A DNA stretch of 5,533 nt. Origin: Acidobacteriota bacterium (GTDB taxonomy: Bacteria; Acidobacteriota; Vicinamibacteria; Vicinamibacterales; UBA8438). A program made the translations under genes and the position numbers. The notes under the pieces were generated by a model. That model saw only the letters and a list, made by a program, of their open reading frames with translations, made no database searches and had not been told where the DNA came from. The stretch lies in NCBI GenBank assembly GCA_003533545.1, contig DQEK01000297.1, positions 1 through 5,533 on the forward strand, read 5' to 3'. Positions 1 to 5,533 of the stretch are shown here, in pieces. Every line of letters begins with the position of its first letter. Positions within the stretch are counted from its first letter, which is position 1.

Positions 1-341
1 GTTACGTCCAGGTACGCTTCATCAAGCGACAGAGGCTCGACGAGGGGGGTAACCGAGCGGTACATGTTGAACACCTGAGACGAGATCTCGCGATAGCGGT
101 GGAAGTTGGGCTTAACTATTTTGAGATTCGGGCAAAGCCGAAGTGCTCTCGCCATCGACATCGCGGATTTCACCCCAAACGTGCGCGCTTCGTAGCTGGC
201 TGCCGCGACCACCCCGCGGCTTTCGGGGCGTCCGCCGACTGCCACTGGCTGTCCTTGCAGCGTTGGATCATCCCGCTGCTCGACCGACGCGTAGAAGGCG
301 TCCATGTCTAGGTGCAGGATGCGGCGGAACTGCGATTCCAC
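1..341 (-). CDS. dinB: DNA polymerase IV (DinB), Y family, N-terminal part; 3' end beyond the window
   Basis: Translesion DNA polymerase of the Y family, which copies past damaged template bases in the cytoplasm with low fidelity. 113 complete codons are visible; the C-terminal thumb, little-finger and clamp-binding parts lie outside the window. Seen in sequence: [12 protein letters not shown] at residues 10-21, giving the first catalytic aspartate (D12) and an aromatic steric-gate residue (Y17); SYEAR at 49-53, the nucleotide-contacting motif of the fingers; FGVKSAM at 55-61; and SLDEAYLDV at 105-113, giving the catalytic D107/E108 pair. All catalytic acids expected in this part are present, so the gene looks intact so far. 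The start chosen is GTG at 339-341: an in-frame stop lies just upstream (351-353), and starting at the internal ATG (303-305) would remove catalytic D12. No Shine-Dalgarno sequence precedes the GTG, and a -10-like element lies only 8 bp upstream, which may mean a leaderless mRNA. The gene diverges from the ABC exporter. The family call is very secure; DinB rather than another Y-family member rests on the close match to DinB motifs. Confidence 0.95.
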   Translation of the reverse strand, partial: MESQFRRILHLDMDAFYASVEQRDDPTLQGQPVAVGGRPESRGVVAAASYEARTFGVKSAMSMARALRLCPNLKIVKPNFHRYREISSQVFNMYRSVTPLVEPLSLDEAYLDV

Positions 342-349
342 GGCGAAAG

Positions 350-357
350 TCTATACT
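350..357. promoter_or_regulatory. Candidate overlapping divergent -10 elements between dinB and the ABC exporter
   Basis: The 97-bp gap between the divergent genes contains TATACT on the plus strand (352-357) and TATAGA on the minus strand (350-355), sharing the central TATA. Each matches the sigma-70 consensus TATAAT at most or all of its key positions. The minus element would start transcription at about 342-343, almost at the dinB GTG. The plus element would give the exporter mRNA a leader of about 75 bases. I could not find a convincing -35 hexamer for either direction, so this is a tentative call from motif and position only. Confidence 0.3.
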
Positions 358-438
358 TGAGGGCGAGTAGTCCGAAGTTAGGAGTTGTCGGGACCTGCAT
401 TGGTGCGGGTCGGCCCAGGGACGAAAACCTAAATCAGA

Positions 439-2304
439 GTGACTGACGATATGCCCCAGAAGGCTCCGAAGAAAGCTTTTGCGAGCCCCGACGCTTGGGC
501 CGAGGCAGGGGCGCTGGTGCGGGCGCACCGCAAGGGGCTCATGCTTGGCATGGTGCTGATGCTGATTAGTCGCCTAGCCGGTATGGTCCTGCCTTGGATG
601 TCCGGTTATGTGATTGACGACGTAATTGGACCAGGGCGTACTGATCTGCTTGTGCCCCTGGCGCTCGGTGCGGCAGCTGCTACTCTCGTGCAGTCTGGCA
701 CTGGGTTCGCATTGTCCCAGGTGCTTGGGGTGGCGGCTCAACGGGCCATCACAGAGATGCGCAAACGGGTCCAGCGGCATGTGACCAGGCTTCCGGTGGG
801 CTATTTCGATTCGACCAAGACCGGCGAGTTGATCTCACGGGTTATGACTGATGCCGAGGGCATTCGAAACCTGGTCGGGACTGGTCTCGCGCAACTCGTG
901 GGTGGCTTCATAACAGCGACCATCGGAATGGGTGTGCTGTTCTACCTAAACTGGCGGCTGACCAGCTTGACGCTCGTGGTCCTCGTACTCTTCGGCGTGC
1001 TCATGGCCAAGGCGTTTTCGATACTGCGGCCCTTGTTCCGAGAACGAGGAAAAATCAACGCTGAAGTGACAGGCCGGCTAGGGGAAACCCTAGGCGGAGT
1101 GCGGGTCATTAAAGCCTACAGTGTTGAGAAACGCGAACAGCTGGTGTTCGCCAAAGGTGCCCACCGACTGCTCAGGAATGTGGCGAGTACCGTGACCGGC
1201 GTGTCGGCGACGACCGCGGCAGGGTCTCTTGTCATCGGCTTGATCGGTGCGCTGATTATCGTGATGGGCGGTCGAGCCATCATCGCCGGTGTATGGACGG
1301 TCGGAGACCTCTTACGATACTTGGTCTTTACGAGTGTTGTTGTTGCGCCGGTGGTCCAGATCGCGTCGATTGGCACACAGATCTCCGAGGCCTTTGCCGG
1401 GCTGGATCGAATCCGAGAGATTCTGGGTACCCCAACCGAGGTCGACGAAGACGCCGCACGTGTTCCGATAAACCAGATACGGGGTGAAATTCGTCTTGAG
1501 AAGGTGACGTTTTCCTACACTAATGGTGTACCAGTGCTTCGGGACGTGTCGTTGACTGCCCCTTCCGGAAGCACCACGGCGCTGGTTGGGTCCAGTGGTT
1601 CTGGGAAGAGCACATTGGTCAGCCTAGTGATGGCCTTCAACCGGCCACAGGCCGGACGGGTCCTAGTTGACGGCCGTGACCTGTCGACTGTGAAACTGGC
1701 TGACTTCCGTCGGCAACTGGGGGTTGTGCTCCAGGAGAATTTCCTTTTTGACGGGTCGGTTGCCTCGAATATCGGCTTTGCTCGGCGCCATGCCACCCGC
1801 GCGGAGATAGAAAAGGTAAGTCGTGTCGCCCATTGCGACGAGTTCATCCGTGGTTTCCCTGACGGATATGACACGATCGTCGGTGAGCGTGGGGTCAAGT
1901 TGTCTGGGGGGCAGCGGCAGCGCGTCGCTATTGCCCGTGCGATTCTGGCGGATCCTCGCCTCTTGATCTTGGATGAGGCAACCTCCAGTCTCGACAGCGA
2001 GAGCGAAGCGATGATCCAGGACGGTTTGCGGGCGCTTCGTCGAGGACGCACCACGTTCGTTATCGCCCATCGACTGTCGACCATCCAGAGTGCGGACCAG
2101 ATCATCGTGCTTGAGCACGGCGAGATCGTTGAGCGCGGTACTCACGCCGACCTGCTTGCGTCTGGCGGTCGCTACCGCGAACTCTACAACACGCAGTATC
2201 GCTTCGAACAGGATCGCTTCATCAATCCTGGCGAAGACTTCACACCGGAGCCGGAGCAGGTCGAAATGCCGAAAGCACGCAGGGGGAGTCCCACGTCGGT
2301 ATGA
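439..2304 (+). CDS. ABC exporter half-transporter, MsbA/BmrA-like (fused membrane and ATPase domains)
   Basis: Inner-membrane ATP-driven exporter, 621 residues, expected to work as a homodimer that flips or exports a lipid-like or hydrophobic compound. Membrane domain: six likely helices at about residues 34-60, 70-98, 148-170, 172-192, 258-280 and 289-312, with the exporter intracellular-loop signature GYFDSTKTGELISRV at 121-135. ATPase domain from about 350: A-loop Y360, Walker A GSSGSGKST 384-392 (K390), Q-loop Q432, signature LSGGQ 488-492, Walker B LLILDE 508-513 (catalytic E513), D-loop SLD 517-519, H-loop H544. Every ATPase motif is intact, so both sites of a homodimer should be active. 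About 35 residues after the ATPase domain form a charged, proline-containing tail (from about 587) without a recognisable motif. The start is uncertain: GTG at 439 or ATG at 451, neither with a good Shine-Dalgarno sequence; GTG gives the longest reading. The cupredoxin gene follows after 28 bp, probably in the same operon. The substrate cannot be deduced; MsbA (lipid A), multidrug exporters and other lipid flippases share this architecture. Confidence 0.95.
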   Translation: MTDDMPQKAPKKAFASPDAWAEAGALVRAHRKGLMLGMVLMLISRLAGMVLPWMSGYVIDDVIGPGRTDLLVPLALGAAAATLVQSGTGFALSQVLGVAAQRAITEMRKRVQRHVTRLPVGYFDSTKTGELISRVMTDAEGIRNLVGTGLAQLVGGFITATIGMGVLFYLNWRLTSLTLVVLVLFGVLMAKAFSILRPLFRERGKINAEVTGRLGETLGGVRVIKAYSVEKREQLVFAKGAHRLLRNVASTVTGVSATTAAGSLVIGLIGALIIVMGGRAIIAGVWTVGDLLRYLVFTSVVVAPVVQIASIGTQISEAFAGLDRIREILGTPTEVDEDAARVPINQIRGEIRLEKVTFSYTNGVPVLRDVSLTAPSGSTTALVGSSGSGKSTLVSLVMAFNRPQAGRVLVDGRDLSTVKLADFRRQLGVVLQENFLFDGSVASNIGFARRHATRAEIEKVSRVAHCDEFIRGFPDGYDTIVGERGVKLSGGQRQRVAIARAILADPRLLILDEATSSLDSESEAMIQDGLRALRRGRTTFVIAHRLSTIQSADQIIVLEHGEIVERGTHADLLASGGRYRELYNTQYRFEQDRFINPGEDFTPEPEQVEMPKARRGSPTSV

Positions 2305-2317
2305 AATCCGGTCTACC

Positions 2318-2323
2318 AGGGAG
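2318..2323 (+). promoter_or_regulatory. Ribosome binding site of the cupredoxin-domain gene
   Basis: AGGGAG lies 9 bases upstream of the ATG at 2333. It is a good Shine-Dalgarno match at good spacing, and it decides the start: the same frame stays open back to 2090, inside the exporter gene, but that upstream stretch lacks such a site and would hide the signal peptide. Confidence 0.7.
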
Positions 2324-2332
2324 CGTCGTCCG

Positions 2333-3082
2333 ATGCGTCACAGTAAAGTCGTGAGATTCGTGGAGAGACGAACGGGGGCCAGCGTACGACTAGTGGCTGC
2401 TATTGCTGCCGTGGCGGCCGCCGTTGTCTGGCCTAGCGGCGAGGCGGTTCGCGCGGGAGCGACACAGGCGGTGGGGACTATTACGGGTGTTGTCACCATG
2501 GACGATCCGCCCATGCCGACCACGGTTCCAGTGACCGCTGATCAGGCGTTCTGCGGGGAGAGCGTGCCCAACGAGGAAATCGTTGCCGACGAAGATGGCC
2601 ATGTGGCCAATGCCGTTATACGGGTCGCCGGTGTGCCGTGGCCAGAGGGGGTGACCCCGCCCACGATTGACAATATCGGTTGTAGGTTCGCCCCACACGT
2701 GCAGATTGCTCCGACGCGAAGCCGTTTGCTTGTTACCAGTCAGGACGATGTCCTGCACTCCACTCATTCTTACGACGACCGGCAGCGGACGGATTTTAAC
2801 GTTGCGATGCCGTTTGCCGGTATGGAGGTCCATCGGCCGCTGCGTCGTCCTGGCGTGGTCCGTATTGAGTGTGATTCCCACTCTTGGATGCGCGGTTGGA
2901 TCGTCGTGAGTAACGATCTCGGCGCGGTTAGTGGCAGCGGTGGAGTTTTCACCATCGAGGGCGTGCCGGCAGGCACCCACGAGTTGACGATTTGGCACGA
3001 ACGGCTCGCCGCGAGACCCCAATCGGTGACGGTTACGGCTGGAGGGACGGTCGAGACAGCATTCACGCTCGCACAGCCGTGA
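2333..3082 (+). CDS. Exported copper-binding (cupredoxin-like) protein with C-terminal carboxypeptidase-regulatory-like domain
   Basis: A 249-residue exported protein, probably a periplasmic or cell-surface electron carrier or copper protein. The N-terminus is basic (1-19), followed by a hydrophobic stretch (20-33) and a possible signal peptidase site after AVRA (41). Residues about 45-130 form a beta-rich section with two cysteines, C74 (FCGES) and C117 (GCRFAPHV), which could form a disulfide. Residues about 130-195 resemble a type-1 copper site: DDVLHSTHSY at 138-147 supplies a candidate histidine ligand (H142 or H145), and the loop CDSHSWM at 180-186 supplies C180, H183 and M186. This C-x2-H-x2-M spacing is the short loop known from amicyanin. 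Residues about 204-246 (GVFTIEGVPAGTHELTIWHE and what follows) match the carboxypeptidase-regulatory-like beta-sandwich pattern. The start is fixed by AGGGAG upstream. The gene lies 28 bp behind the ABC exporter, likely co-transcribed. Copper binding is inferred from motif spacing; the redox partner is unknown. Related proteins are often annotated as plastocyanin-like or methylamine-utilization-like. Confidence 0.8.
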   Translation: MRHSKVVRFVERRTGASVRLVAAIAAVAAAVVWPSGEAVRAGATQAVGTITGVVTMDDPPMPTTVPVTADQAFCGESVPNEEIVADEDGHVANAVIRVAGVPWPEGVTPPTIDNIGCRFAPHVQIAPTRSRLLVTSQDDVLHSTHSYDDRQRTDFNVAMPFAGMEVHRPLRRPGVVRIECDSHSWMRGWIVVSNDLGAVSGSGGVFTIEGVPAGTHELTIWHERLAARPQSVTVTAGGTVETAFTLAQP

Positions 3083-3100
3083 ATTGGTTTTGGTTTGGTG

Positions 3101-4123
3101 TCACCCCGCCCGGTCGGCCTTCCACTGCAGGGCGACGTTCAGAATTCGCTGGAGGAGCGCCTCGTAGGAGACGCCTTCATGGTGGGCCGATTCGGCGAAA
3201 TCCTCACCGTAGGCCAGTTGTGGGTTTGCGTTTGCTTCGAGCACCCACGGCTGCCCGTCGTTATCGAGTCTGATGTCGATGCGTCCGTACCCGGTCATTT
3301 GTAGCAGATGAAAGACCCGCTTCGCCAGGAACTGTAGATACTCGGCCATGCCGCTGCGCAGGAGACGAGCCTTCCCACAGTGGATGCCGTGCTTGCGTTG
3401 GTAGGATGTGCTCCACTTTACCCTGGCCGTGGCTATGTGGTGCGCACCCCCGGCCATGTCGGCGAATTTCATCTCCCAGACCGGATAGGCGTGGGTCCGC
3501 TCGTTGCCGATGACCCCGATGTAGAGCTCTCGTCCTTCGACATACTGTTCGACGATTGCGTCGGTGCCTAACCCTTCGTGCAAGTAGGCTACTCGGTCTC
3601 TGAGCCGAGCGTCATCGGTGACAACGGATGCTTGCGAGATGCCAAACGACGCATCTTGGCTCAGAGACTTCACGATGAGTGGGAAACGGAGGCGTTTGGG
3701 GCGCTGCACGACGCGTCCGACCGGAAAGATAGTGAACGCGGGGACTGGGATCCCATCATAGGCCAGCACCTTTTTTGCCAGCGCCTTGTCCCGCGAAAGG
3801 ATCATTCCGCGTGGGTTACATCCGGTGTAGCGCAAGCGCAGGAGTTCGAGGTGGCTTACAACATTCTGGTCGAATGTGCTGACCTCGTGGAAAGCCTCCA
3901 TCAGGTTGAATGCGACGTGCGGTTCCACCTCCTTCATAGCCTCCTTGATTACTCCGAGTTCGTCTGCCAGACCGAGGGTGTACACGTCATGGCCCATGGT
4001 TGCTAGCGTGTTGGTGACGTCATACTCGGTCTTCCAAGCCGCGTTGACGACGTCGACCCCCTGGACGTCGTCGGGTGGAACCAGGTAATCGTGAAGTAGC
4101 GCTAGTACGCGAAGTTTCTTCAC
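3101..4123 (-). CDS. ATP-grasp ligase related to D-alanine-D-alanine ligase; substrate unknown
   Basis: Cytoplasmic 340-residue protein of the carboxylate-amine ligase (ATP-grasp) superfamily. Such enzymes activate a carboxylate as an acyl phosphate with ATP, then join it to an amine. An N-terminal pre-ATP-grasp domain (about 1-105) has E33 in TEYDV, possibly equivalent to E15 of E. coli DdlB. ATP-grasp residues visible: SRDKALAKKVL (110-120), K152 in PLIVKSLSQ, EQYVEGREL (192-200), and the Mg/ATP motif GRIDIRLD (280-287) with D283, followed by LEANANPQL (295-303) with E296 and N298. The 13-residue spacing from D283 to E296 equals that in DdlB. Differences from true Ddl: the loop after K152 reads SLSQDASFGIS, with Ala158 where DdlB has catalytic Ser150, and the segment after N298 lacks the usual TSPGM. 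The protein is also about 35 residues longer than DdlB. The fold is therefore secure, but a cell-wall D-Ala-D-Ala function is doubtful. Its GTG start overlaps the stop of the upstream metallopeptidase gene (GTGA, 4120-4123), which implies coupled translation. Its stop lies 18 bp from that of the convergent cupredoxin gene. Confidence 0.88.
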   Translation of the reverse strand: MKKLRVLALLHDYLVPPDDVQGVDVVNAAWKTEYDVTNTLATMGHDVYTLGLADELGVIKEAMKEVEPHVAFNLMEAFHEVSTFDQNVVSHLELLRLRYTGCNPRGMILSRDKALAKKVLAYDGIPVPAFTIFPVGRVVQRPKRLRFPLIVKSLSQDASFGISQASVVTDDARLRDRVAYLHEGLGTDAIVEQYVEGRELYIGVIGNERTHAYPVWEMKFADMAGGAHHIATARVKWSTSYQRKHGIHCGKARLLRSGMAEYLQFLAKRVFHLLQMTGYGRIDIRLDNDGQPWVLEANANPQLAYGEDFAESAHHEGVSYEALLQRILNVALQWKADRAG

Positions 4124-5235
4124 AAGGCAATCCGATGACGACCGCCGTGCAGGTAGTTCATGGTCTGCACGGTCAAAAGCACCATGAAGTCGAACTTGGT
4201 CCGTTCCTCTGGGGAGGCTAGACGCAGATTAAGCGCCTTGCAACGCTCGATCATGTCGTTGAGTACCTGGTCAATTCGGTACTGATACTCGCCGGTCCAC
4301 TGCGCGACGCGCCGGCGGGCGTCACGGCGTACTCGCGCGAGGAACTTGGCGGCCGGGAGGTTGCCTATGTGTTCGGGCGCATCCGAAAACAATCGCCGCA
4401 GGTCCCGGTCGTAAAAATTCGGACGATCGAGACCGTAACGTTTTCGCTTCTCGGCGTAATGCTTTCCCAGCGTCTGTTGAAGATTCGAAAGCGGGTCTAC
4501 GGTCCGCCCTTTGGTCACGAGTGGAGGCTTGCCAGCGATTTCCCGCATGAGGCCGTCCATGTATTCGAGTTTCTTGAGTGCCGGCCAGCCCGCGTACCGG
4601 CGCGACCAGATCGATTCTGGGTCAAGCCAAACGGCGAACGTCTCGGCAAAGTCTTCATCGGGATGACTCTGAGCGTACCAGGAGTCAAGGTGTAGGACGA
4701 AGCTCTTGCTGTACGGTTTGGGGGTGTAGTACTCAGGATACGTCGTTGACGAGAGCCCAAACAGTTTCTGCCGGATGCGTCGACGCTGCAGGCGGTAGGC
4801 GTTATCGATCGCGTGACCCGTCTCGTGGCGCAGAATGCGCATGCACCAAGCCTTGGTGCCCCCTTCGATCTCAAGCAACTGGGCCAGTTCCAGCTGGGCT
4901 AGGCGTGGATGTGCAAGATAAAACGGGAGGGCACTGCCGGCGACGCCGTCGGGGGTGAACCAGTCGTCGGAGAGCCAGAAGTGCGGGCGGAAAATGATCC
5001 CGCGCTTAGAGAGTTCGACGTTCAGGTCACGGATGCGGTGTTCGATGACAGTGTTTTCGATGGAAACCCCAAGGTCGCACATGCGGACCTTGAGCAGCTT
5101 TTCGTCGGTCCACCCGGTCCACGTCGGTCCGCGTTGCGTCCGCGCGGCCGTAGCCCGAGGCTTGCGTCTGCCGCTCTGTCGCTCGGCGGGCGAGGTTGCG
5201 CGCGTGTCGCTTGGAGTCGGTGGTGAATTCGACAT
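4120..5235 (-). CDS. Putative zinc metallopeptidase (HExxH), cytoplasmic
   Basis: A 371-residue soluble protein resembling the loosely defined 'putative zinc-binding metallopeptidase' families. Seen in sequence: HETGHAID at 137-144, a perfect HExxH zinc site with H137 and H141 as ligands and E138 as catalytic base. About 50 residues later comes SHPDEDFAETFAVWLDP (190-206), whose acidic residues (E194, D195, E198) include the likely third zinc ligand, as in gluzincin-type enzymes. No signal peptide or membrane helix is visible, so it probably acts in the cytoplasm. The first 40 or so residues are Ser/Thr/Pro/Arg/Lys-rich and probably disordered. The C-terminal third is helical and Arg/Lys-rich. 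Start choice: ATG at 5233-5235. The frame stays open to a TTG at 5374-5376, but that extra 47-residue stretch looks non-coding and would consume most of the intergenic region. No strong Shine-Dalgarno sequence precedes the ATG. The gene is first in a two-gene unit with the ATP-grasp ligase, overlapping it by four bases. Peptidase activity is inferred from the motif; its substrate is unknown. Confidence 0.82.
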   Translation of the reverse strand: MSNSPPTPSDTRATSPAERQSGRRKPRATAARTQRGPTWTGWTDEKLLKVRMCDLGVSIENTVIEHRIRDLNVELSKRGIIFRPHFWLSDDWFTPDGVAGSALPFYLAHPRLAQLELAQLLEIEGGTKAWCMRILRHETGHAIDNAYRLQRRRIRQKLFGLSSTTYPEYYTPKPYSKSFVLHLDSWYAQSHPDEDFAETFAVWLDPESIWSRRYAGWPALKKLEYMDGLMREIAGKPPLVTKGRTVDPLSNLQQTLGKHYAEKRKRYGLDRPNFYDRDLRRLFSDAPEHIGNLPAAKFLARVRRDARRRVAQWTGEYQYRIDQVLNDMIERCKALNLRLASPEERTKFDFMVLLTVQTMNYLHGGRHRIAL

Positions 5236-5331
5236 GAAGTAGACTGAAGTGTCGATTGCCGCACGGCCAGTCAGGGTGACTTTAACGCAGTCTGTCCGGC
5301 TGCGGAGCGGTAATTCATGGCCAAAAACCGA

Positions 5332-5359
5332 AAACCGGGCCCCCAAGCGTCGCCGGTTT
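5332..5359. repeat. Short inverted repeat in the metallopeptidase-ettA intergenic region
   Basis: AAACCGG (5332-5338) and CCGGTTT (5353-5359) form a perfect 7-bp inverted repeat separated by 14 bases. The left arm overlaps a tandem direct repeat of AAAACCG (5324-5330 and 5331-5337). The element sits 21 bp upstream of the ettA start in the 145-bp region between two divergent genes, so it could be an operator or a hairpin in the ettA leader. No T-run follows on either strand, so it does not look like an intrinsic terminator. The rest of this intergenic region (5236-5380) shows no promoter that I can call with confidence. Confidence 0.35.
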
Positions 5360-5380
5360 CTGACCGCCGAGAGCAATTAA

Positions 5381-5533
5381 ATGGCACACCAGTATGTCTA
5401 CACTATGCATCGACTTGGGAAGTCGTACGGACCGGGGCAGGAGGTACTTAAAAACATCTCACTGTCATTTCTACCTGGCGCCAAGATCGGTGTACTGGGT
5501 TTAAACGGTGCCGGTAAATCCACGCTGCTGCGC
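5381..5533 (+). CDS. ettA: Energy-dependent translational throttle protein EttA (ABC-F), N-terminal part; 3' end beyond the window
   Basis: ABC-F family ATPase. In E. coli, EttA (formerly YjjK) binds the ribosomal E site and restrains the first steps of elongation when the ATP:ADP ratio is low. ABC-F proteins are soluble and carry two ATPase domains in one chain. The 51 codons seen begin [17 protein letters not shown], followed by [18 protein letters not shown] (23-40) and Walker [10 protein letters not shown] (40-48, with K46). The opening YTMHR and the block [27 protein letters not shown] match my recollection of E. coli EttA nearly residue for residue, which separates it from the other ABC-F members Uup, YheS and YbiT. 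The ATG at 5381 has a weak GAGAG ribosome site (5369-5373) 7 bases upstream. It is transcribed divergently from the metallopeptidase gene; no functional link is evident. Everything after the first Walker A lies outside the window. Confidence 0.93.
   Translation, partial: MAHQYVYTMHRLGKSYGPGQEVLKNISLSFLPGAKIGVLGLNGAGKSTLLR

Noticed and set aside
99..370. Small plus-strand frames opposite dinB
   Set aside because: They are antisense to the conserved DinB catalytic region, which explains the sequence fully.
1515..2105. Minus-strand open frame of 196 codons opposite the ABC ATPase domain
   Set aside because: It lies wholly antisense to conserved Walker and signature motifs, and its translation is Arg/Ser/Pro-rich with no recognisable domain; a shadow of the codon bias of the real gene.
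2090..2332. Extension of the cupredoxin gene into the exporter gene (frame open from 2090)
   Set aside because: The extension is out of frame with, and inside, the conserved end of the ABC ATPase domain; the AGGGAG site and signal peptide support the start at 2333.
2390..3022. Minus-strand open frame of 210 codons opposite the cupredoxin gene
   Set aside because: The sense strand has a ribosome site, signal peptide and copper motif; the antisense product shows no domain and is His/Arg/Asn-rich as expected for a shadow frame.
3578..4006. Plus-strand open frame of 142 codons inside the ATP-grasp gene
   Set aside because: Antisense to well-conserved ATP-grasp sequence, with no ribosome site or recognisable domain.
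5332..5359. Inverted repeat as a rho-independent terminator
   Set aside because: The stem is only 7 bp with a 14-base loop and no T-run follows on either strand; both flanking genes start here rather than end.

Overview
The window is about 5.5 kb of fairly GC-rich bacterial DNA (roughly 57-60% GC by eye) and is almost entirely coding. It holds six protein genes, two of them cut by the window edges. I see no rRNA, tRNA, CRISPR array, insertion sequence or phage gene. The source cannot be fixed from sequence alone. GTG starts, a secreted cupredoxin fused to a carboxypeptidase-regulatory-like domain, and an HExxH metallopeptidase paired with a Ddl-like ATP-grasp protein would fit an environmental Acidobacteriota or Gemmatimonadota type of genome. 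That is an impression, not a demonstrated assignment.

Layout from left to right. (1) On the minus strand at 1-341 is the N-terminal part of a Y-family DNA polymerase IV (DinB), running off the left edge. (2) Diverging from it, on the plus strand, is a complete MsbA/BmrA-type ABC exporter half-transporter (439-2304). It is followed after 28 bp by a gene for an exported protein with an amicyanin-like copper loop and a C-terminal carboxypeptidase-regulatory-like beta domain (2333-3082). These two are probably one operon. (3) Converging on them, on the minus strand, is a two-gene unit: a putative zinc metallopeptidase (4120-5235), then a Ddl-like ATP-grasp ligase (3101-4123). The two overlap by four bases (GTGA), so they are very likely translationally coupled. 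(4) Diverging from the metallopeptidase, on the plus strand from 5381, is the start of ettA, an ABC-F translation factor that runs off the right edge.

The most interesting part is the coupled ATP-grasp/metallopeptidase pair. One enzyme looks able to make an amide or peptide bond using ATP, and the other looks able to cleave one. The ligase keeps the ATP and Mg residues of the D-Ala-D-Ala ligase fold but has changed the residues expected to hold the D-Ala substrates, so its real substrate is unknown. Second in interest is the exporter/copper-protein operon, where the sequence gives no obvious reason for the pairing. The dinB-exporter intergenic region contains overlapping -10-like elements on both strands, and the metallopeptidase-ettA intergenic region contains a small inverted repeat.
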